From positions 1 through 64,000 of the forward strand of contig NZ_JAODNK010000001.1 in assembly GCF_025465275.1 (NCBI RefSeq): DNA of 64,000 nt, read 5' to 3'. Below are positions 9,832 through 21,154 of the stretch, in pieces (position 1 is the stretch's first letter; each line of letters starts with the position of its first letter). The notes beneath the pieces were generated by a model. The model saw only the letters and a list, made by a program, of their open reading frames with translations, ran no database searches and was not told where the DNA came from. Source of the DNA: Nocardia sp. (GTDB lineage: Bacteria; Actinomycetota; Actinomycetes; Mycobacteriales; Mycobacteriaceae). The translations under genes were made by a program, and so were the position numbers.

Positions 9832-10449
9832 ATGCGATCTTCTCTGCTCCCTGTCGCCGATTCGGCTGCTGTTCCCGCACGCACTTCGCGGCTGCTGCCC
9901 GAGGTGACCGAACGGGCCACCGCTTCCGCGCTCCCCACCCGGCTCCGTCCCGCCGACCTGTTGCGTCTCACCGACGAAGGCGCCGAGGACACCCTGGCCG
10001 GCCGCTACGATCACCTGCTGCCCGCAGACGGCCTCTGGCCTGTCGAAAAGCGCTGGGCAGTACGGCTTCTCACCGATGACGAAGTGGATCTGTGGCTGAT
10101 CAGCTGGGTGCCGGATCAGCGCACCGAATTGCACGATCACGCCGGTTCGCTGGGTGCGCTGACCGTGCTCTCCGGCGCGCTGTCGGAATTCCGCTGGAAC
10201 GGTACGGAACTGCGTCGCCGCACCCTGACGGCCGGTGACCAGGCGTCCTTCCCGCTGGGCTGGGTGCACGACGTGGTGCGTGCCCCCGAAGCGGAGGCCG
10301 GTATCTCCGGTCCGCTGGATCCGACATTGAGCGTGCATGCCTATTCCCCGCCGCTGACGGCCATGTCCTATTACGAGGTCACCGGTCACGGCACCCTGCG
10401 GCGCACTCGTTCCGTCCTCACCGACCAGCCCGAAGGCGAACTCGAATGA
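9832..10449 (+). CDS. Cysteine dioxygenase (type I, cupin)
   Basis: Oxidises L-cysteine to cysteine sulfinate using non-heme iron and O2. The 205-aa product has iron ligands His101 and His103 in ELHDHAGS and His146 in GWVHDV. The Ser167-His169-Tyr171 set in LSVHAYSPP matches the S-x-H-x-Y triad of mammalian CDO. Weak GGAG (9820-9823) precedes ATG 9832. It overlaps the rhodanese gene by 4 bases (ATGA). It is inserted between coaX and lysS, where M. tuberculosis has only a tiny hypothetical gene. Confidence 0.9.
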   Translation: MRSSLLPVADSAAVPARTSRLLPEVTERATASALPTRLRPADLLRLTDEGAEDTLAGRYDHLLPADGLWPVEKRWAVRLLTDDEVDLWLISWVPDQRTELHDHAGSLGALTVLSGALSEFRWNGTELRRRTLTAGDQASFPLGWVHDVVRAPEAEAGISGPLDPTLSVHAYSPPLTAMSYYEVTGHGTLRRTRSVLTDQPEGELE

Positions 10450-10877
10450 CCCACTTGACGATCGACGGCATGCTCGCCGAGGCGCGCGAGCGGCTGCGAC
10501 GGCTGTATCCGGTGGAAATACCCCAGGCCATTGCGCGCGGCGCGCTGCTGGTGGATATTCGCCCGCAGGCGCAGCGATTGCGCGAGGGCACGCTGCCGGG
10601 CGCACTGGTGATCGAGCGAAATGTTCTCGAATGGCGGCTCGATCCGACCAGTTCGGCGCGTTTGGCGCTCGCCGACGACCACGATCGGGAGTGGATAATC
10701 GTCTGCTCCGAGGGTTATACGTCCAGTTTGGCGGCGTCCTCGCTGCAGCAGTTGGGTCTGCGCCGCGCCACTGATCTGGTGGGCGGATATCAGGCATTGA
10801 AAGCGGCCGGACTGCTCATGGTCGCGGCCACCGCACCGCACTTCGAGCGTGAGGTCGCGACACTCGCTTGGCTCTAG
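10446..10877 (+). CDS. Rhodanese-like sulfurtransferase
   Basis: 143-aa single rhodanese domain with DIRPQAQR and the active-site loop VCSEGYTS (Cys87). Starts inside the cysteine dioxygenase stop, so the pair is translationally coupled. Likely handles sulfane sulfur released during cysteine catabolism; the exact acceptor is unknown. Confidence 0.85.
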   Translation: MTHLTIDGMLAEARERLRRLYPVEIPQAIARGALLVDIRPQAQRLREGTLPGALVIERNVLEWRLDPTSSARLALADDHDREWIIVCSEGYTSSLAASSLQQLGLRRATDLVGGYQALKAAGLLMVAATAPHFEREVATLAWL

Positions 10878-10945
10878 TGCATCCCGTGAGAGCGAGCCGG
10901 GCACAGTTTGCCCGGGCGGCGGATTAAAGGATTTCCGCCGCAAAG

Positions 10946-10951
10946 TAGGCT
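10946..10951 (+). promoter_or_regulatory. -10 element of lysS, leaderless start
   Basis: TAGGCT ends 8 bases before GTG 10960 and there is no ribosome binding site, so lysS is predicted to be transcribed as a leaderless mRNA. The same hexamer precedes radA. Confidence 0.5.
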
Positions 10952-10959
10952 AGAGCCCC

Positions 10960-12525
10960 GTGAGCACCCCCACCCCCTCTTCTCCCGCTGGCAACACGTC
11001 CCCTGCAGGTCAAAACCGTACTACGGTCGCGGCCGTGGAACAGGATGTCCCGGAGCAGATGCGGATTCGCCGCGAGAAGCGGGAGCGGTTGCTGGCCGAG
11101 GGGCGTGAGCCCTATCCGGTAGTTGTCGGGCGCACGCACAGCCTCGTCGAAATTCGTGCCGCATACCCGGATCTGGCAGCCGATACGCAAACCGGTCAGC
11201 AGGTCGGAGTTGCGGGTCGCATTATTTTTCAGCGCAATAGCGGCAAGCTGTGTTTCGCCACTCTGCAGGAGGGTGACGGCACCAAGCTGCAGGCGATGAT
11301 CAGCCTCAATGGCGTCGGCGCCGAGTCGCTGGCGGCCTGGAAGGCCGATGTGGATCTCGGCGATTTCGTATTCGTGCACGGCGAGGTGATCGCTTCGCGC
11401 ACAGGCGAATTGAGCGTCATGGCCGACGGCTGGGAGATGGCGGCCAAGGCGCTGCGCCCGCTGCCGGTGGCGCACAAGGAGATGAACGAGGAATCGCGCG
11501 TCCGGCAGCGCTATGTCGATCTGATCATCCGCCCGGAGGCCCGGGAGATGGCCCGTACGCGGGTCAACGCGGTGCGTGCGCTGCGGAATACGTTGGAGCG
11601 CAGGGGTTTCCTGGAGGTGGAGACCCCGATGCTGCAGACCATCCACGGTGGCGCCGCCGCGCGCCCGTTCGTCACGCACTCCAATGCGCTCGATCTGGAG
11701 TTGTTCCTGCGTATCGCACCGGAGTTGTTCCTGAAGCGCTGTGTGGTGGGTGGCATCGAGAAGGTCTTCGAGATCAACCGGAACTTCCGGAACGAGGGCG
11801 CGGACTCCACCCATTCGCCCGAGTTCGCAATGCTGGAAACCTACGAGGCGTACGGCACCTACGACGATTCCGCGAAGATGATGCGGGAATTGATCCAGGA
11901 AGTCGCGCAGGAGGTCTACGGCACGCTGCTGGTGACGCTGGCGGACGGTACCGAATACGATCTGTCGGGCGAGTGGACCACCGTCGAGATGTACCCGTCG
12001 CTGTCGGAGTCGATCGGTGTGGAGGTCACGCCGGAAACTTCCGTACAGGAATTGCTGGCACTTGCCGATCGCGTCGGTCTGGAAATTCCGCAGGACAAGG
12101 GCTACGGTCACGGCAAACTGGTCGAGGAACTCTGGGAGCACGTCTACGGCGACAAGCTGTACGCGCCGACTTTCGTGCGCGACTTCCCCGTGGAGACCTC
12201 TCCCTTGACACGTCAGCATCGGAGCAAGCCCGGAGTTACCGAGAAGTGGGACCTGTACGTGCGCGGCTTCGAACTCGCTACCGGATATTCGGAACTGGTC
12301 GATCCGGTCATCCAGCGGGAACGTTTCGAGGATCAAGCGCGTTTGGCCGCTGCGGGTGACGACGAGGCCATGCGGCTGGACGAGGACTTCCTTGCCGCGA
12401 TGGAGTACGGGATGCCTCCGACGACCGGAACGGGTATGGGAATCGACCGGTTGCTCATGGCCCTGACTGGCTTGGGAATCCGGGAAACGATACTCTTTCC
12501 AATTGTGCGTCCGGCAGCTCGTTAG
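10960..12525 (+). CDS. lysS: Lysyl-tRNA synthetase, class II
   Basis: Charges tRNA-Lys. The 521-aa product has an N-terminal OB-fold anticodon-binding domain (about residues 75-185) and a class II core with motif 2 [14 protein letters not shown] and motif 3 [13 protein letters not shown]. The first 25 residues are Ser/Thr/Pro-rich and poorly conserved, so GTG 10960 rests on the leaderless -10 spacing. Followed by lsr2 and clpC1 as in M. tuberculosis. Confidence 0.96.
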   Translation: MSTPTPSSPAGNTSPAGQNRTTVAAVEQDVPEQMRIRREKRERLLAEGREPYPVVVGRTHSLVEIRAAYPDLAADTQTGQQVGVAGRIIFQRNSGKLCFATLQEGDGTKLQAMISLNGVGAESLAAWKADVDLGDFVFVHGEVIASRTGELSVMADGWEMAAKALRPLPVAHKEMNEESRVRQRYVDLIIRPEAREMARTRVNAVRALRNTLERRGFLEVETPMLQTIHGGAAARPFVTHSNALDLELFLRIAPELFLKRCVVGGIEKVFEINRNFRNEGADSTHSPEFAMLETYEAYGTYDDSAKMMRELIQEVAQEVYGTLLVTLADGTEYDLSGEWTTVEMYPSLSESIGVEVTPETSVQELLALADRVGLEIPQDKGYGHGKLVEELWEHVYGDKLYAPTFVRDFPVETSPLTRQHRSKPGVTEKWDLYVRGFELATGYSELVDPVIQRERFEDQARLAAAGDDEAMRLDEDFLAAMEYGMPPTTGTGMGIDRLLMALTGLGIRETILFPIVRPAAR

Positions 12526-12643
12526 AGTTCGCTGGATTGCATTGTCGGTACCCGTTCTGGGACTATCGAATTTAGCGGTATTCTAGTTTTGGGTAATCGG
12601 CCTAACTATGCGGGTCGCACGATTTCGAGAGGACGTTCATCTC

Positions 12644-13009
12644 ATGGCAAAGAAGGTCACCGTTAGCCTGATCGACGATGTCGACGGTGAGTCCATCGCG
12701 GACGAGACCATCGAGTTCGCAATCGATGGCGTCTCGTACGAGATCGACCTGTCGACGACTAATGCGTCCAAGCTGCGGGACGGTCTGGAGGTTTGGGTCT
12801 CGAACGCGCGTCGCGTGAGCGGCCGGCGCCGCACCAAGGCCGCCGTTGCCGGCGCCACCACGAGCCCGAAGAGCCGGGTTTCGATCGACCGTGAACAAAG
12901 TGCGGCGATTCGCGAATGGGCGCGCCGGAATGGGCACAAGGTGTCGGCGCGTGGTCGTATCTCCGCGGACATCACGGAGGCTTACAACAAGGCCGCGTCG
13001 AAGAACTAG
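12644..13009 (+). CDS. lsr2: Nucleoid-associated xenogeneic silencer Lsr2
   Basis: Bridges and silences AT-rich DNA. The 121-aa product has an N-terminal oligomerisation domain ([14 protein letters not shown] to [19 protein letters not shown]), a basic linker (SGRRRTK), and a C-terminal DNA-binding domain ending in [17 protein letters not shown] with the RGR AT-hook-like loop. ATG 12644 gives the canonical MAKKVTV start; an in-frame ATG at 12608 would add 12 non-conserved residues. Confidence 0.97.
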   Translation: MAKKVTVSLIDDVDGESIADETIEFAIDGVSYEIDLSTTNASKLRDGLEVWVSNARRVSGRRRTKAAVAGATTSPKSRVSIDREQSAAIREWARRNGHKVSARGRISADITEAYNKAASKN

Positions 13010-13020
13010 TTTTTTTGCGA

Positions 13021-13057
13021 CTGCCGCTCGGGTGTTTCGTGCGAGCCCGGGCGGCAG
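13021..13057 (+). terminator. lsr2 terminator hairpin
   Basis: 12-bp arms 13021-13032 and 13046-13057 with one G-U pair, 11 bases after the lsr2 stop. A T-run (13010-13016) precedes rather than follows the hairpin. Confidence 0.6.
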
Positions 13058-13065
13058 TGGTGTAT

Positions 13066-13084
13066 TTATACGCTTTGCGTATAA
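13066..13084. promoter_or_regulatory. Perfect palindrome upstream of the FHA-HTH gene
   Basis: TTATACGC and GCGTATAA arms separated by TTT. It is AT-rich in a GC-rich genome and lies about 125 bases before the GTG at 13208. The shape suits a dimeric repressor or an extended promoter; the binding protein is not known. Confidence 0.4.
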
Positions 13085-13207
13085 CTGGTATGGGGTGATG
13101 GTTTCCCATATCCGTGGCACGATCTTGCTCGCGCCGACCCGGCACGGCACCATTGAACCTGTGCGAACGATGTCACTGGCTGGGCGTAGAGACGAGGTAT
13201 CGGCGCA

Positions 13208-13831
13208 GTGACCGCATTTCACGGTTCCTTCCTGCGGGTCAAGGATCATGAGGGCAGTCAGCACGAGCTGATGCTGACCCCTGATCAGCCGCGCATCACC
13301 ATCGGCCGCTCACCGCAGGCCGATCTCTCCCTCGCCTGGGACGTCGAGGTGTCGCGACTGCACGCGACCGCCGAATATCTGGGCGCACACTGGACCATCG
13401 TCGATGACGGCCTCTCCCGCAACGGCACCTTCATCAATGGTGATCGCCTGGTCGGGCGGCATCGGCTGCAGCCCGGCGACGTCATCCGGATGGGCACCTC
13501 GCGGGTCACCTTCCACGATTTCAGCGGCGCCGCAGGCGATGTCACGCAGACCTCCACCGGTGGCCTGCCCACACTGCGCTCGCTCACCGAAACCCAGCGG
13601 ACCGTGCTCATCGCGCTGTGCCGCCCGCTGCGCGGCAATGACGGCTTCGCCTCACCGGCCTCCAATCAGCAGATCGCCGCCGAGCTGTTCCTCAGCGTGG
13701 ATGCCATCAAGACCCATCTGCGCACGCTCTTCGCCAAATTCGGCGTCGAGGATCTCCCGCAGAACCAGAAACGGGTCCGCCTCGCGAATCTCGCCATGCA
13801 GAGCGGCGTCATCTCCGAACGAGACCTGTAA
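13208..13831 (+). CDS. FHA domain protein with C-terminal LuxR-type HTH
   Basis: 207 aa. Residues ~20-110 form an FHA phosphothreonine-binding fold (ITIGRSPQADLSLA, VSRLHA, GLSRNGTFING). The C-terminal ~80 residues look like a GerE/LuxR helix-turn-helix (TETQRTVLIALCRP, NQQIAAELFLSVDAIKTHLR). This suggests a transcription regulator that reads Ser/Thr kinase phosphorylation, but the target is unknown. GTG 13208 has GACGAGG upstream. Confidence 0.8.
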   Translation: MTAFHGSFLRVKDHEGSQHELMLTPDQPRITIGRSPQADLSLAWDVEVSRLHATAEYLGAHWTIVDDGLSRNGTFINGDRLVGRHRLQPGDVIRMGTSRVTFHDFSGAAGDVTQTSTGGLPTLRSLTETQRTVLIALCRPLRGNDGFASPASNQQIAAELFLSVDAIKTHLRTLFAKFGVEDLPQNQKRVRLANLAMQSGVISERDL

Positions 13832-13851
13832 CCGTCTCCGGCGCATGACCG

Positions 13852-13993
13852 CCCCGTCATCCCGGCAGGCTTTTGGCCGGGATCCACACCTCTGAGACGA
13901 ATGCTGATGTCCGCGAGCTTCTGAACGATGTCGGCTCGCACCGCGGAACGCTTGACTGGAAGTCGTTGCTCCCCCGGGGAATCCGGGGTGACG
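13852..13993. repeat. REP/MITE-like element with terminal inverted repeats, copy 1
   Basis: Begins CCCGTCATCCCGGC and ends near CCGGGGTGACG (13983-13993), imperfect inverted ends. The internal hairpin CCCGGC..GGCCGGG at 13861-13881 sits within the same 5' sequence as the element at 39151-39223. It fills most of the gap before the DUF1772 gene. Confidence 0.55.
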
Positions 13994-14016
13994 AAGACCC
14001 GGTCGAGGAGATTTCG

Positions 14017-14715
14017 ATGTTTGCATTTCGCACGATTGCCCTGGTAGCGGCCACGCTGGCGACCGGCCTGGTCGCGGGAGTGTTCTACGCCTACGCGATT
14101 TCGGTCATGCCGGCGCTGCACCGCACCGACGACCGCTCCATGATCGACGTGATGCAGAAGATCAATGTGGTCATCGTCAATCCGTGGTTCATGTTCAGCT
14201 TCATGGGGGCCGTCGCGTTCACGGTGCTGGCGGCGGCGCTGCATCTGGGCAAGGATTCCCGCACCACGCTGATCTGGATCGCAGTCGCCTTGGTACTCAA
14301 TGTGATTGCGTTCTTGATCACCTCCGGCCTGAACGTGCCGCTCAACAATCAGCTGGCCGCGGCGGGCGATCCGGCGCAGATCGGCGACTTGGCCGCGGTC
14401 CGGTCGCAGTTCGAATCCTCCTGGGTGGCTTGGAATATCGCCCGCGCCGTCCTGCACACCCTGGCCTTCCTGGTGCTGATCGGCGGGTTGTTCGTAGCGG
14501 GCATGCAGCACGGCAGCGCGAATGCGGCCGCGCTCCCGGCCGGTGGCGCGGTGGCGAGTGGGTTCGGCGGCCAGCCGGTGCGCGGCGGCTTCGCGGCCCC
14601 CATCGCTCAGGTTCCGGCGCAGGGTTTCGCTCCGGCACAGCCGCAGTTCGCTGCCGCACAGCCGCAGTTCGCTTCGGCTCGACCGCAATTCGCTCCGGTT
14701 CCGGGGCAGCGATAG
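14017..14715 (+). CDS. DUF1772 (anthrone oxygenase-like) membrane protein
   Basis: 232 aa with four hydrophobic segments (residues ~5-28, ~55-75, ~85-105, ~145-165), as in DUF1772 proteins. The C-terminal ~55 residues are an unusual Ala/Pro/Gln tail containing repeated QPQFA(A/S) units. GAGGAG lies 7 bases before ATG 14017. Function unknown; homology to anthrone oxygenases is by family only. Confidence 0.8.
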   Translation: MFAFRTIALVAATLATGLVAGVFYAYAISVMPALHRTDDRSMIDVMQKINVVIVNPWFMFSFMGAVAFTVLAAALHLGKDSRTTLIWIAVALVLNVIAFLITSGLNVPLNNQLAAAGDPAQIGDLAAVRSQFESSWVAWNIARAVLHTLAFLVLIGGLFVAGMQHGSANAAALPAGGAVASGFGGQPVRGGFAAPIAQVPAQGFAPAQPQFAAAQPQFASARPQFAPVPGQR

Positions 14716-14727
14716 CCGAGCTTGCTT

Positions 14728-14761
14728 CCGGCGGGGACCGATTCCGGTCCCCGCCGGTTTT
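14728..14761 (+). terminator. Rho-independent terminator
   Basis: 12-bp perfect stem (14728-14739 with 14746-14757), 6-nt loop, followed directly by TTTT. Starts 13 bases after the DUF1772 gene. Confidence 0.85.
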
Positions 14762-14844
14762 GCTGTGCGACAGCGCTGTGTAACAGGTTTCAGAACTTAC
14801 CCGCCAGTAAGCCTCTCGACAGAAGTGAATTCCGATTAGCTTGT

Positions 14845-14858
14845 TGGAACACGTTCTA
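14845..14858. promoter_or_regulatory. KstR-type operator in front of the secreted lipase
   Basis: TGGAACACGTTCTA fits the published KstR consensus TnnAACnnGTTnnA exactly and sits 15 bases before the lipase ATG. A likely -10 (TAGCTT, 14837-14842) is adjacent, so binding would block transcription. kstR itself is encoded at 45613 in this window. Confidence 0.6.
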
Positions 14859-14872
14859 ATTTGGGAGGGCTC

Positions 14873-15832
14873 ATGCGTCGTGCGCTGCTGCGCCGGTCGC
14901 CGGGATCGCTGTTGATCATGGCAATGCTGGCGGTGTTGTCGATAGGGGTGAGCGGCACAGCCCGTGCCGACTATCCGGTCACCTTCAACTTCTTCGCGGG
15001 GATCCCGTACGAGCTCACCAATCCAGGCGGCTCCATGCCCGGTTCGAACGATTGGTCCTGTAAGCCCACCGCCGTGCATCCGGACCCCGTGGTGCTCGTG
15101 CACGGCACCGCCGGTGGCGCACAGACCAACTGGGGCGCCTACATCCCGCTGCTGGCGAACGAGGGCTACTGCGTCTACTCCCTGACCTACGGCAGCCTCG
15201 AGGTGCCGTGGCCGCTGTCGGCACTGGGCGGCATGAAGTCGATCGAGTCCGAAGCCGCCGAACTGGGCGGCTTCGTGGACCGCGTGCGCGCCGCCACCGG
15301 CGCTCCCAAGGTTGATCTCATCGCCCATTCGCAGGGCAATATCGTCGGCAATTACTTCATCAAGCGGGCCGGCGGCTCCGGTGAGGTGGACAAGTTCGTG
15401 GCCATCTCGGCGCCCTGGCTGGGCACCTACGGCGACGGCATGGGTGTCGCCCGGACCTTCGCGCGGGCGCTCGGCGTGAACGATCTCGATGCGGCGCTGG
15501 GCGGGACAGGCGTCTGCCCGGCCTGCTCGGAGATGACCGGTGGCAGCGCCTTCATGGCCGCCCTGGACGCCGACGGCGTCTACGACCCGACCGTTTCGTA
15601 CACGAATATCGACACCGCCTACGACGAACTGGTCGTGCCGTTCACCAGCGGTCTGGTGCCCGGGCCGAACGCGGTGAACATCCAGGTGCAGAACGGCTGC
15701 CCGACCGACTTCTCCGATCACCTGGCCATCGCGGGCAGTCAGCGGGCGGCCACCTTCGCGCTCAATGCCCTCGACCCGGCGCATCAGCGTCCGGTGCCGT
15801 GCGGCTTCATCCCGCCCTTCACCGGGGCATAG
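14873..15832 (+). CDS. Secreted lipase/esterase (alpha/beta hydrolase)
   Basis: 319 aa. Signal peptide of Arg-rich n-region and hydrophobic core, with likely cleavage after Ala32 (GTARA/DYPV). Oxyanion segment DPVVLVHGTAGG and nucleophile elbow AHSQGN with Ser153. The sequence resembles actinobacterial extracellular class-2-type lipases. ATG 14873 is chosen for GGGAGG at 14863-14868. The KstR-type box suggests a role in releasing sterols or fatty acids from esters; this is inference. Confidence 0.85.
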   Translation: MRRALLRRSPGSLLIMAMLAVLSIGVSGTARADYPVTFNFFAGIPYELTNPGGSMPGSNDWSCKPTAVHPDPVVLVHGTAGGAQTNWGAYIPLLANEGYCVYSLTYGSLEVPWPLSALGGMKSIESEAAELGGFVDRVRAATGAPKVDLIAHSQGNIVGNYFIKRAGGSGEVDKFVAISAPWLGTYGDGMGVARTFARALGVNDLDAALGGTGVCPACSEMTGGSAFMAALDADGVYDPTVSYTNIDTAYDELVVPFTSGLVPGPNAVNIQVQNGCPTDFSDHLAIAGSQRAATFALNALDPAHQRPVPCGFIPPFTGA

Positions 15833-16078
15833 TTCGTGTGTTCGCTGTGGGCGTAGCCGGGATGGAAACGATCCCGGCTACAGGCCCGTTATGAGGGAAT
15901 GAGTCGTACTGTCGCCGGTTCGCAATAGGGTGGACGGACGACGTGCGTGACCCTCGCCAACTAGAGTGGAGGCGGGGGATGCAACCCCAGGGCTTCATGG
16001 CAGGCTGGCGACCAGAAGGGCAGCACAGGGTCTGAAGCGCCGGATGCCGTAGCAAGCGGAGCAGGAAGTGAGGGAGCG

Positions 16079-18631
<2,553 letters not shown>

Positions 18632-18638
18632 GCATTAG

Positions 18639-18679
18639 CCCGAAAGCCCCTCTCACACTCTGTGAGAGGGGCTTTCGGG
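18639..18679. terminator. Perfect 19-bp stem terminator after clpC1
   Basis: Arms 18639-18657 and 18661-18679 are fully complementary with a 3-nt loop, 7 bases after the clpC1 stop. No T-run, but very stable. Confidence 0.8.
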
Positions 18680-18715
18680 TGTCCGGGGCCCGTATCGCCG
18701 CGCGGGGCACCCAAA

Positions 18716-18767
18716 TTGGGTGGGGGTTCGATCCTCGAATATTGGGTGGCGATTCGATGCCCGAATA
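18716..18767. repeat. Two 26-bp direct repeats upstream of the PhyH gene
   Basis: 18716-18741 and 18742-18767 share TTGGGTGG, TTCGAT and CGAATA and differ at about four positions. They lie 35-86 bases before the ATG at 18802, a plausible place for regulator binding. Confidence 0.5.
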
Positions 18768-18801
18768 GTCGATCCTCGGGGGAGTCGAACGAAGGGATCG
18801 C

Positions 18802-19596
18802 ATGCTTACCGACGATCAAGTGGAAGCTTTCATCTCCGATGGCTTCGTGAAAGTCGAGGGGGCTTTTCCGCGCGAAACAGCCGGGCGCGGCCGCGAAATC
18901 CTCTGGCGCGCCACCGGATGCGATCCGGACGACCCCGCCACCTGGACCCGATCGGTGATCCGCCTGGCCGACCACGCGGAGGAACCCTTCGCGCAGGCAG
19001 TCAACGCCCCGGCCCTCCTCGAAGCCTTCGGCCAATTGGTCGGCTCCGGCCGCTGGCTCCCGCGAAACAGCCTCGGCGGCTTCCCCATCCGTTTCCCGAG
19101 TTCCGAATCGCCGGGTGACGACGGCTGGCATATCGATGCGAGCTTCCCCGGCGACGGCCCCGCCGGCGACTACATCCAGTGGCGAATCAATGTGCAGTCG
19201 AAGGGCCGAGCCCTGCTGATGCTCTTCCTCTTCTCCGATATCGACGCAGAAGATGCCCCCACCCGGATTCGCGTCGGTTCCCACCTACGCCTTCCGAACG
19301 TCCTGGCTCCGTACGGCGAACCGGGCGTCAGTATGTCCGCGCCCGACCTCATCGAGACCTACAACGCCACAGCCGATCTGCCCCAGGCCCTGGCCACCGG
19401 CCGGGCCGGCGACGTCTTCCTCTGCCATCCGTTCCTTGTTCACGCCGCCCAACCCCACCACGGCCGCAATCCCCGATTTCTCGCCCAGCCCCCACTCCTG
19501 CTCCGCGAACCATGCGTCCTCGACCGACCGGATGATGTGTATTCGCCTGTGGAGCAGGCCATTCGGCGCGGACTGGACATTGGGGCCGTCCGCTAG
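18802..19596 (+). CDS. Phytanoyl-CoA dioxygenase (PhyH) family protein
   Basis: 264-aa Fe(II)/2-oxoglutarate-type double-stranded beta helix. The N-terminus FISDGFVKVEGAF is typical of PhyH. Metal ligands are His110 and Asp112 in WHIDASF, and a distal His lies in HPFLVHAAQ. Substrate unknown. No operon partner: clpC1 is sealed off by a terminator and the next gene begins 80 bases later. Confidence 0.85.
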   Translation: MLTDDQVEAFISDGFVKVEGAFPRETAGRGREILWRATGCDPDDPATWTRSVIRLADHAEEPFAQAVNAPALLEAFGQLVGSGRWLPRNSLGGFPIRFPSSESPGDDGWHIDASFPGDGPAGDYIQWRINVQSKGRALLMLFLFSDIDAEDAPTRIRVGSHLRLPNVLAPYGEPGVSMSAPDLIETYNATADLPQALATGRAGDVFLCHPFLVHAAQPHHGRNPRFLAQPPLLLREPCVLDRPDDVYSPVEQAIRRGLDIGAVR

Positions 19597-19675
19597 CGCC
19601 GCGAAAATCGGAGGCGGGGGTAGGGGTTCGGGCGTACGGTGGGTGAGGTTCGCGAGAGTCGTTCCGGGGGTTCGT

Positions 19676-20335
19676 ATGACAAATTCTGATCTGACGCTTA
19701 TTGCTGTGCTGCTTGATCGTTCGGGGTCGATGCAGTCGATCAAAACCGATACCGAGGGCGGGTTCGGCGCCTATATCGAGCAGCAGCGGGAGGTGCCGAA
19801 GCGGATCGAGGTGACCCTGGCTCAGTTCGATACCGAATATGAGCTGGTGTACGCGAATCGGCCGCTGGCGCAGGTGCCACCGCTGCAGTTGCAGCCCCGG
19901 GGGATGACGGCGCTGTACGACGCGGTGGGGCGCTTGATCACCGATGTGGGGAGCGAGCTGGCAGCGCGGGGCGAGGCGGATCGGCCGGGAACGGTCATTC
20001 TGGTGGTGCTCACCGACGGGCACGAGAACTCCAGCAAAGAGTGGTCGCATGCCGCGGTGAAGGCGCTGATCACCCAGCAGCAGGACACCTACCACTGGAA
20101 CTTCCTGTTCCTCGGGGCCAATATCGACGCCGTGGCCATCGGTACCGATATGGGCTTCTCGGCCCGTCAGTCGATCACGTATGCCGCTGCTCCGCAGGGT
20201 GTTTCCGGTGTGTTCCGCGCGGCCTCGGCCTACTCGGCGCGGCTGCAGGCGCCGCCGCCCGCTCCTGGTTCACCGGCCCCGCAGGATGCTGGTTTCACCG
20301 ATGACGAGCGTTCCCAGTCGAATCCGGGTCGCTGA
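19676..20335 (+). CDS. von Willebrand factor A domain protein
   Basis: 219 aa. MIDAS metal site DRSGS at residues 14-18, the conserved Thr in RGMTALYDAVG, and VLTDGHEN. The C-terminal 40 residues are Pro/Ala-rich. Cytoplasmic by lack of signal or membrane segment. ATG 19676 gives the standard start of this stand-alone vWA family. Function unknown. Confidence 0.85.
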   Translation: MTNSDLTLIAVLLDRSGSMQSIKTDTEGGFGAYIEQQREVPKRIEVTLAQFDTEYELVYANRPLAQVPPLQLQPRGMTALYDAVGRLITDVGSELAARGEADRPGTVILVVLTDGHENSSKEWSHAAVKALITQQQDTYHWNFLFLGANIDAVAIGTDMGFSARQSITYAAAPQGVSGVFRAASAYSARLQAPPPAPGSPAPQDAGFTDDERSQSNPGR

Positions 20336-20374
20336 CAAGGCTCGATACTGTTTACCGCCCTTGGCAGGTTGCCG

Positions 20375-21034
20375 CTATTGCCAGCCGGGGCGGACGAGGC
20401 CGGATTCATAGGCCAGGACCACCAGTTGGGTCCGGTCGCGCGCACCGAGTTTGAGCAGGATGCGGCTCACATGGGTGCGGGCGGTGGCAGGGCTCATGAA
20501 GAGACGTTCGGCGATTTCGGCATTGGTCAGGCCTTCTGCGACCAGTGCCATGACCTCGCGTTCGCGGTCGGTGAGTTCGGTGAGGGTGGCGGGGGCAGGC
20601 TTGGCGTGTGAGGCGAATTCGGCGACGAGCCGGCGGGTGACGCTGGGGGAGAGCAGGGCATCGCCGCCGGCCACTACGCGAATGGCCCGCACCAGGTCGG
20701 CGGGTTCGGTGTGCTTCACCAGGAATCCGGTGGCCCCGGCGCGCATGGCCTCGAAGACGTATTCGTCGAGTTCGAAGGTGGTCAGCACCACCACCTTCAC
20801 CTCGGAAAGTTCGGCGGCCGCGGCGATTTCGCGGGTGGCGGCCAGCCCGTCCAGTACCGGCATGCGAATATCCATGAGCACGACATCCGGGGTGAGTTCC
20901 CGTGCCAGCCGCACGGCCTGTTCGCCGTTGTCGGCCTCGCCGACAACCTCGATATCGTCCTGCGCGTCCAGTAGTGCGGCGAATCCGGCGCGCACCAGCG
21001 CCTGATCGTCGGCGATCACGACCCGAATACTCAC
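20375..21034 (-). CDS. NarL/LuxR-family response regulator
   Basis: 219 aa. Receiver domain with acidic pocket DD at residues 9-10, phospho-acceptor Asp55 in LMDIRMPVLDG and Lys in FLVKHTEP. C-terminal GerE-type HTH (LTDREREVMALVAEGLTNAEIAERLF). GTG start. The sensor kinase lies 120 bases upstream on the same strand; together they are divergent from an ABC exporter. Confidence 0.95.
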   Translation of the reverse strand: MSIRVVIADDQALVRAGFAALLDAQDDIEVVGEADNGEQAVRLARELTPDVVLMDIRMPVLDGLAATREIAAAAELSEVKVVVLTTFELDEYVFEAMRAGATGFLVKHTEPADLVRAIRVVAGGDALLSPSVTRRLVAEFASHAKPAPATLTELTDREREVMALVAEGLTNAEIAERLFMSPATARTHVSRILLKLGARDRTQLVVLAYESGLVRPGWQ

Positions 21035-21154
21035 GAAACCTCCTGTTGGGCTGCAGCTTCGCAGCTGCCGGGTCGATATGTCGAACCTACGCAGCCGGTT
21101 TCGGATGTGCCATCGCGGTGTGTCGTCCGAATGCGCTCGATCAGCACGGCGCGC

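Noticed and set aside
10924..12336. 470-codon minus-strand frame over lysS
   Set aside because: Pure shadow of lysS; no ribosome site and no recognisable domain.
14342..15784. 480-codon minus-strand frame over the lipase and the DUF1772 tail
   Set aside because: Runs through a terminator and a promoter region and is antisense to a conserved secreted enzyme.
15833..16078. ClgR-type operator before clpC1
   Set aside because: Looked for the GTTCGC..GCG pattern; only partial matches, not convincing.
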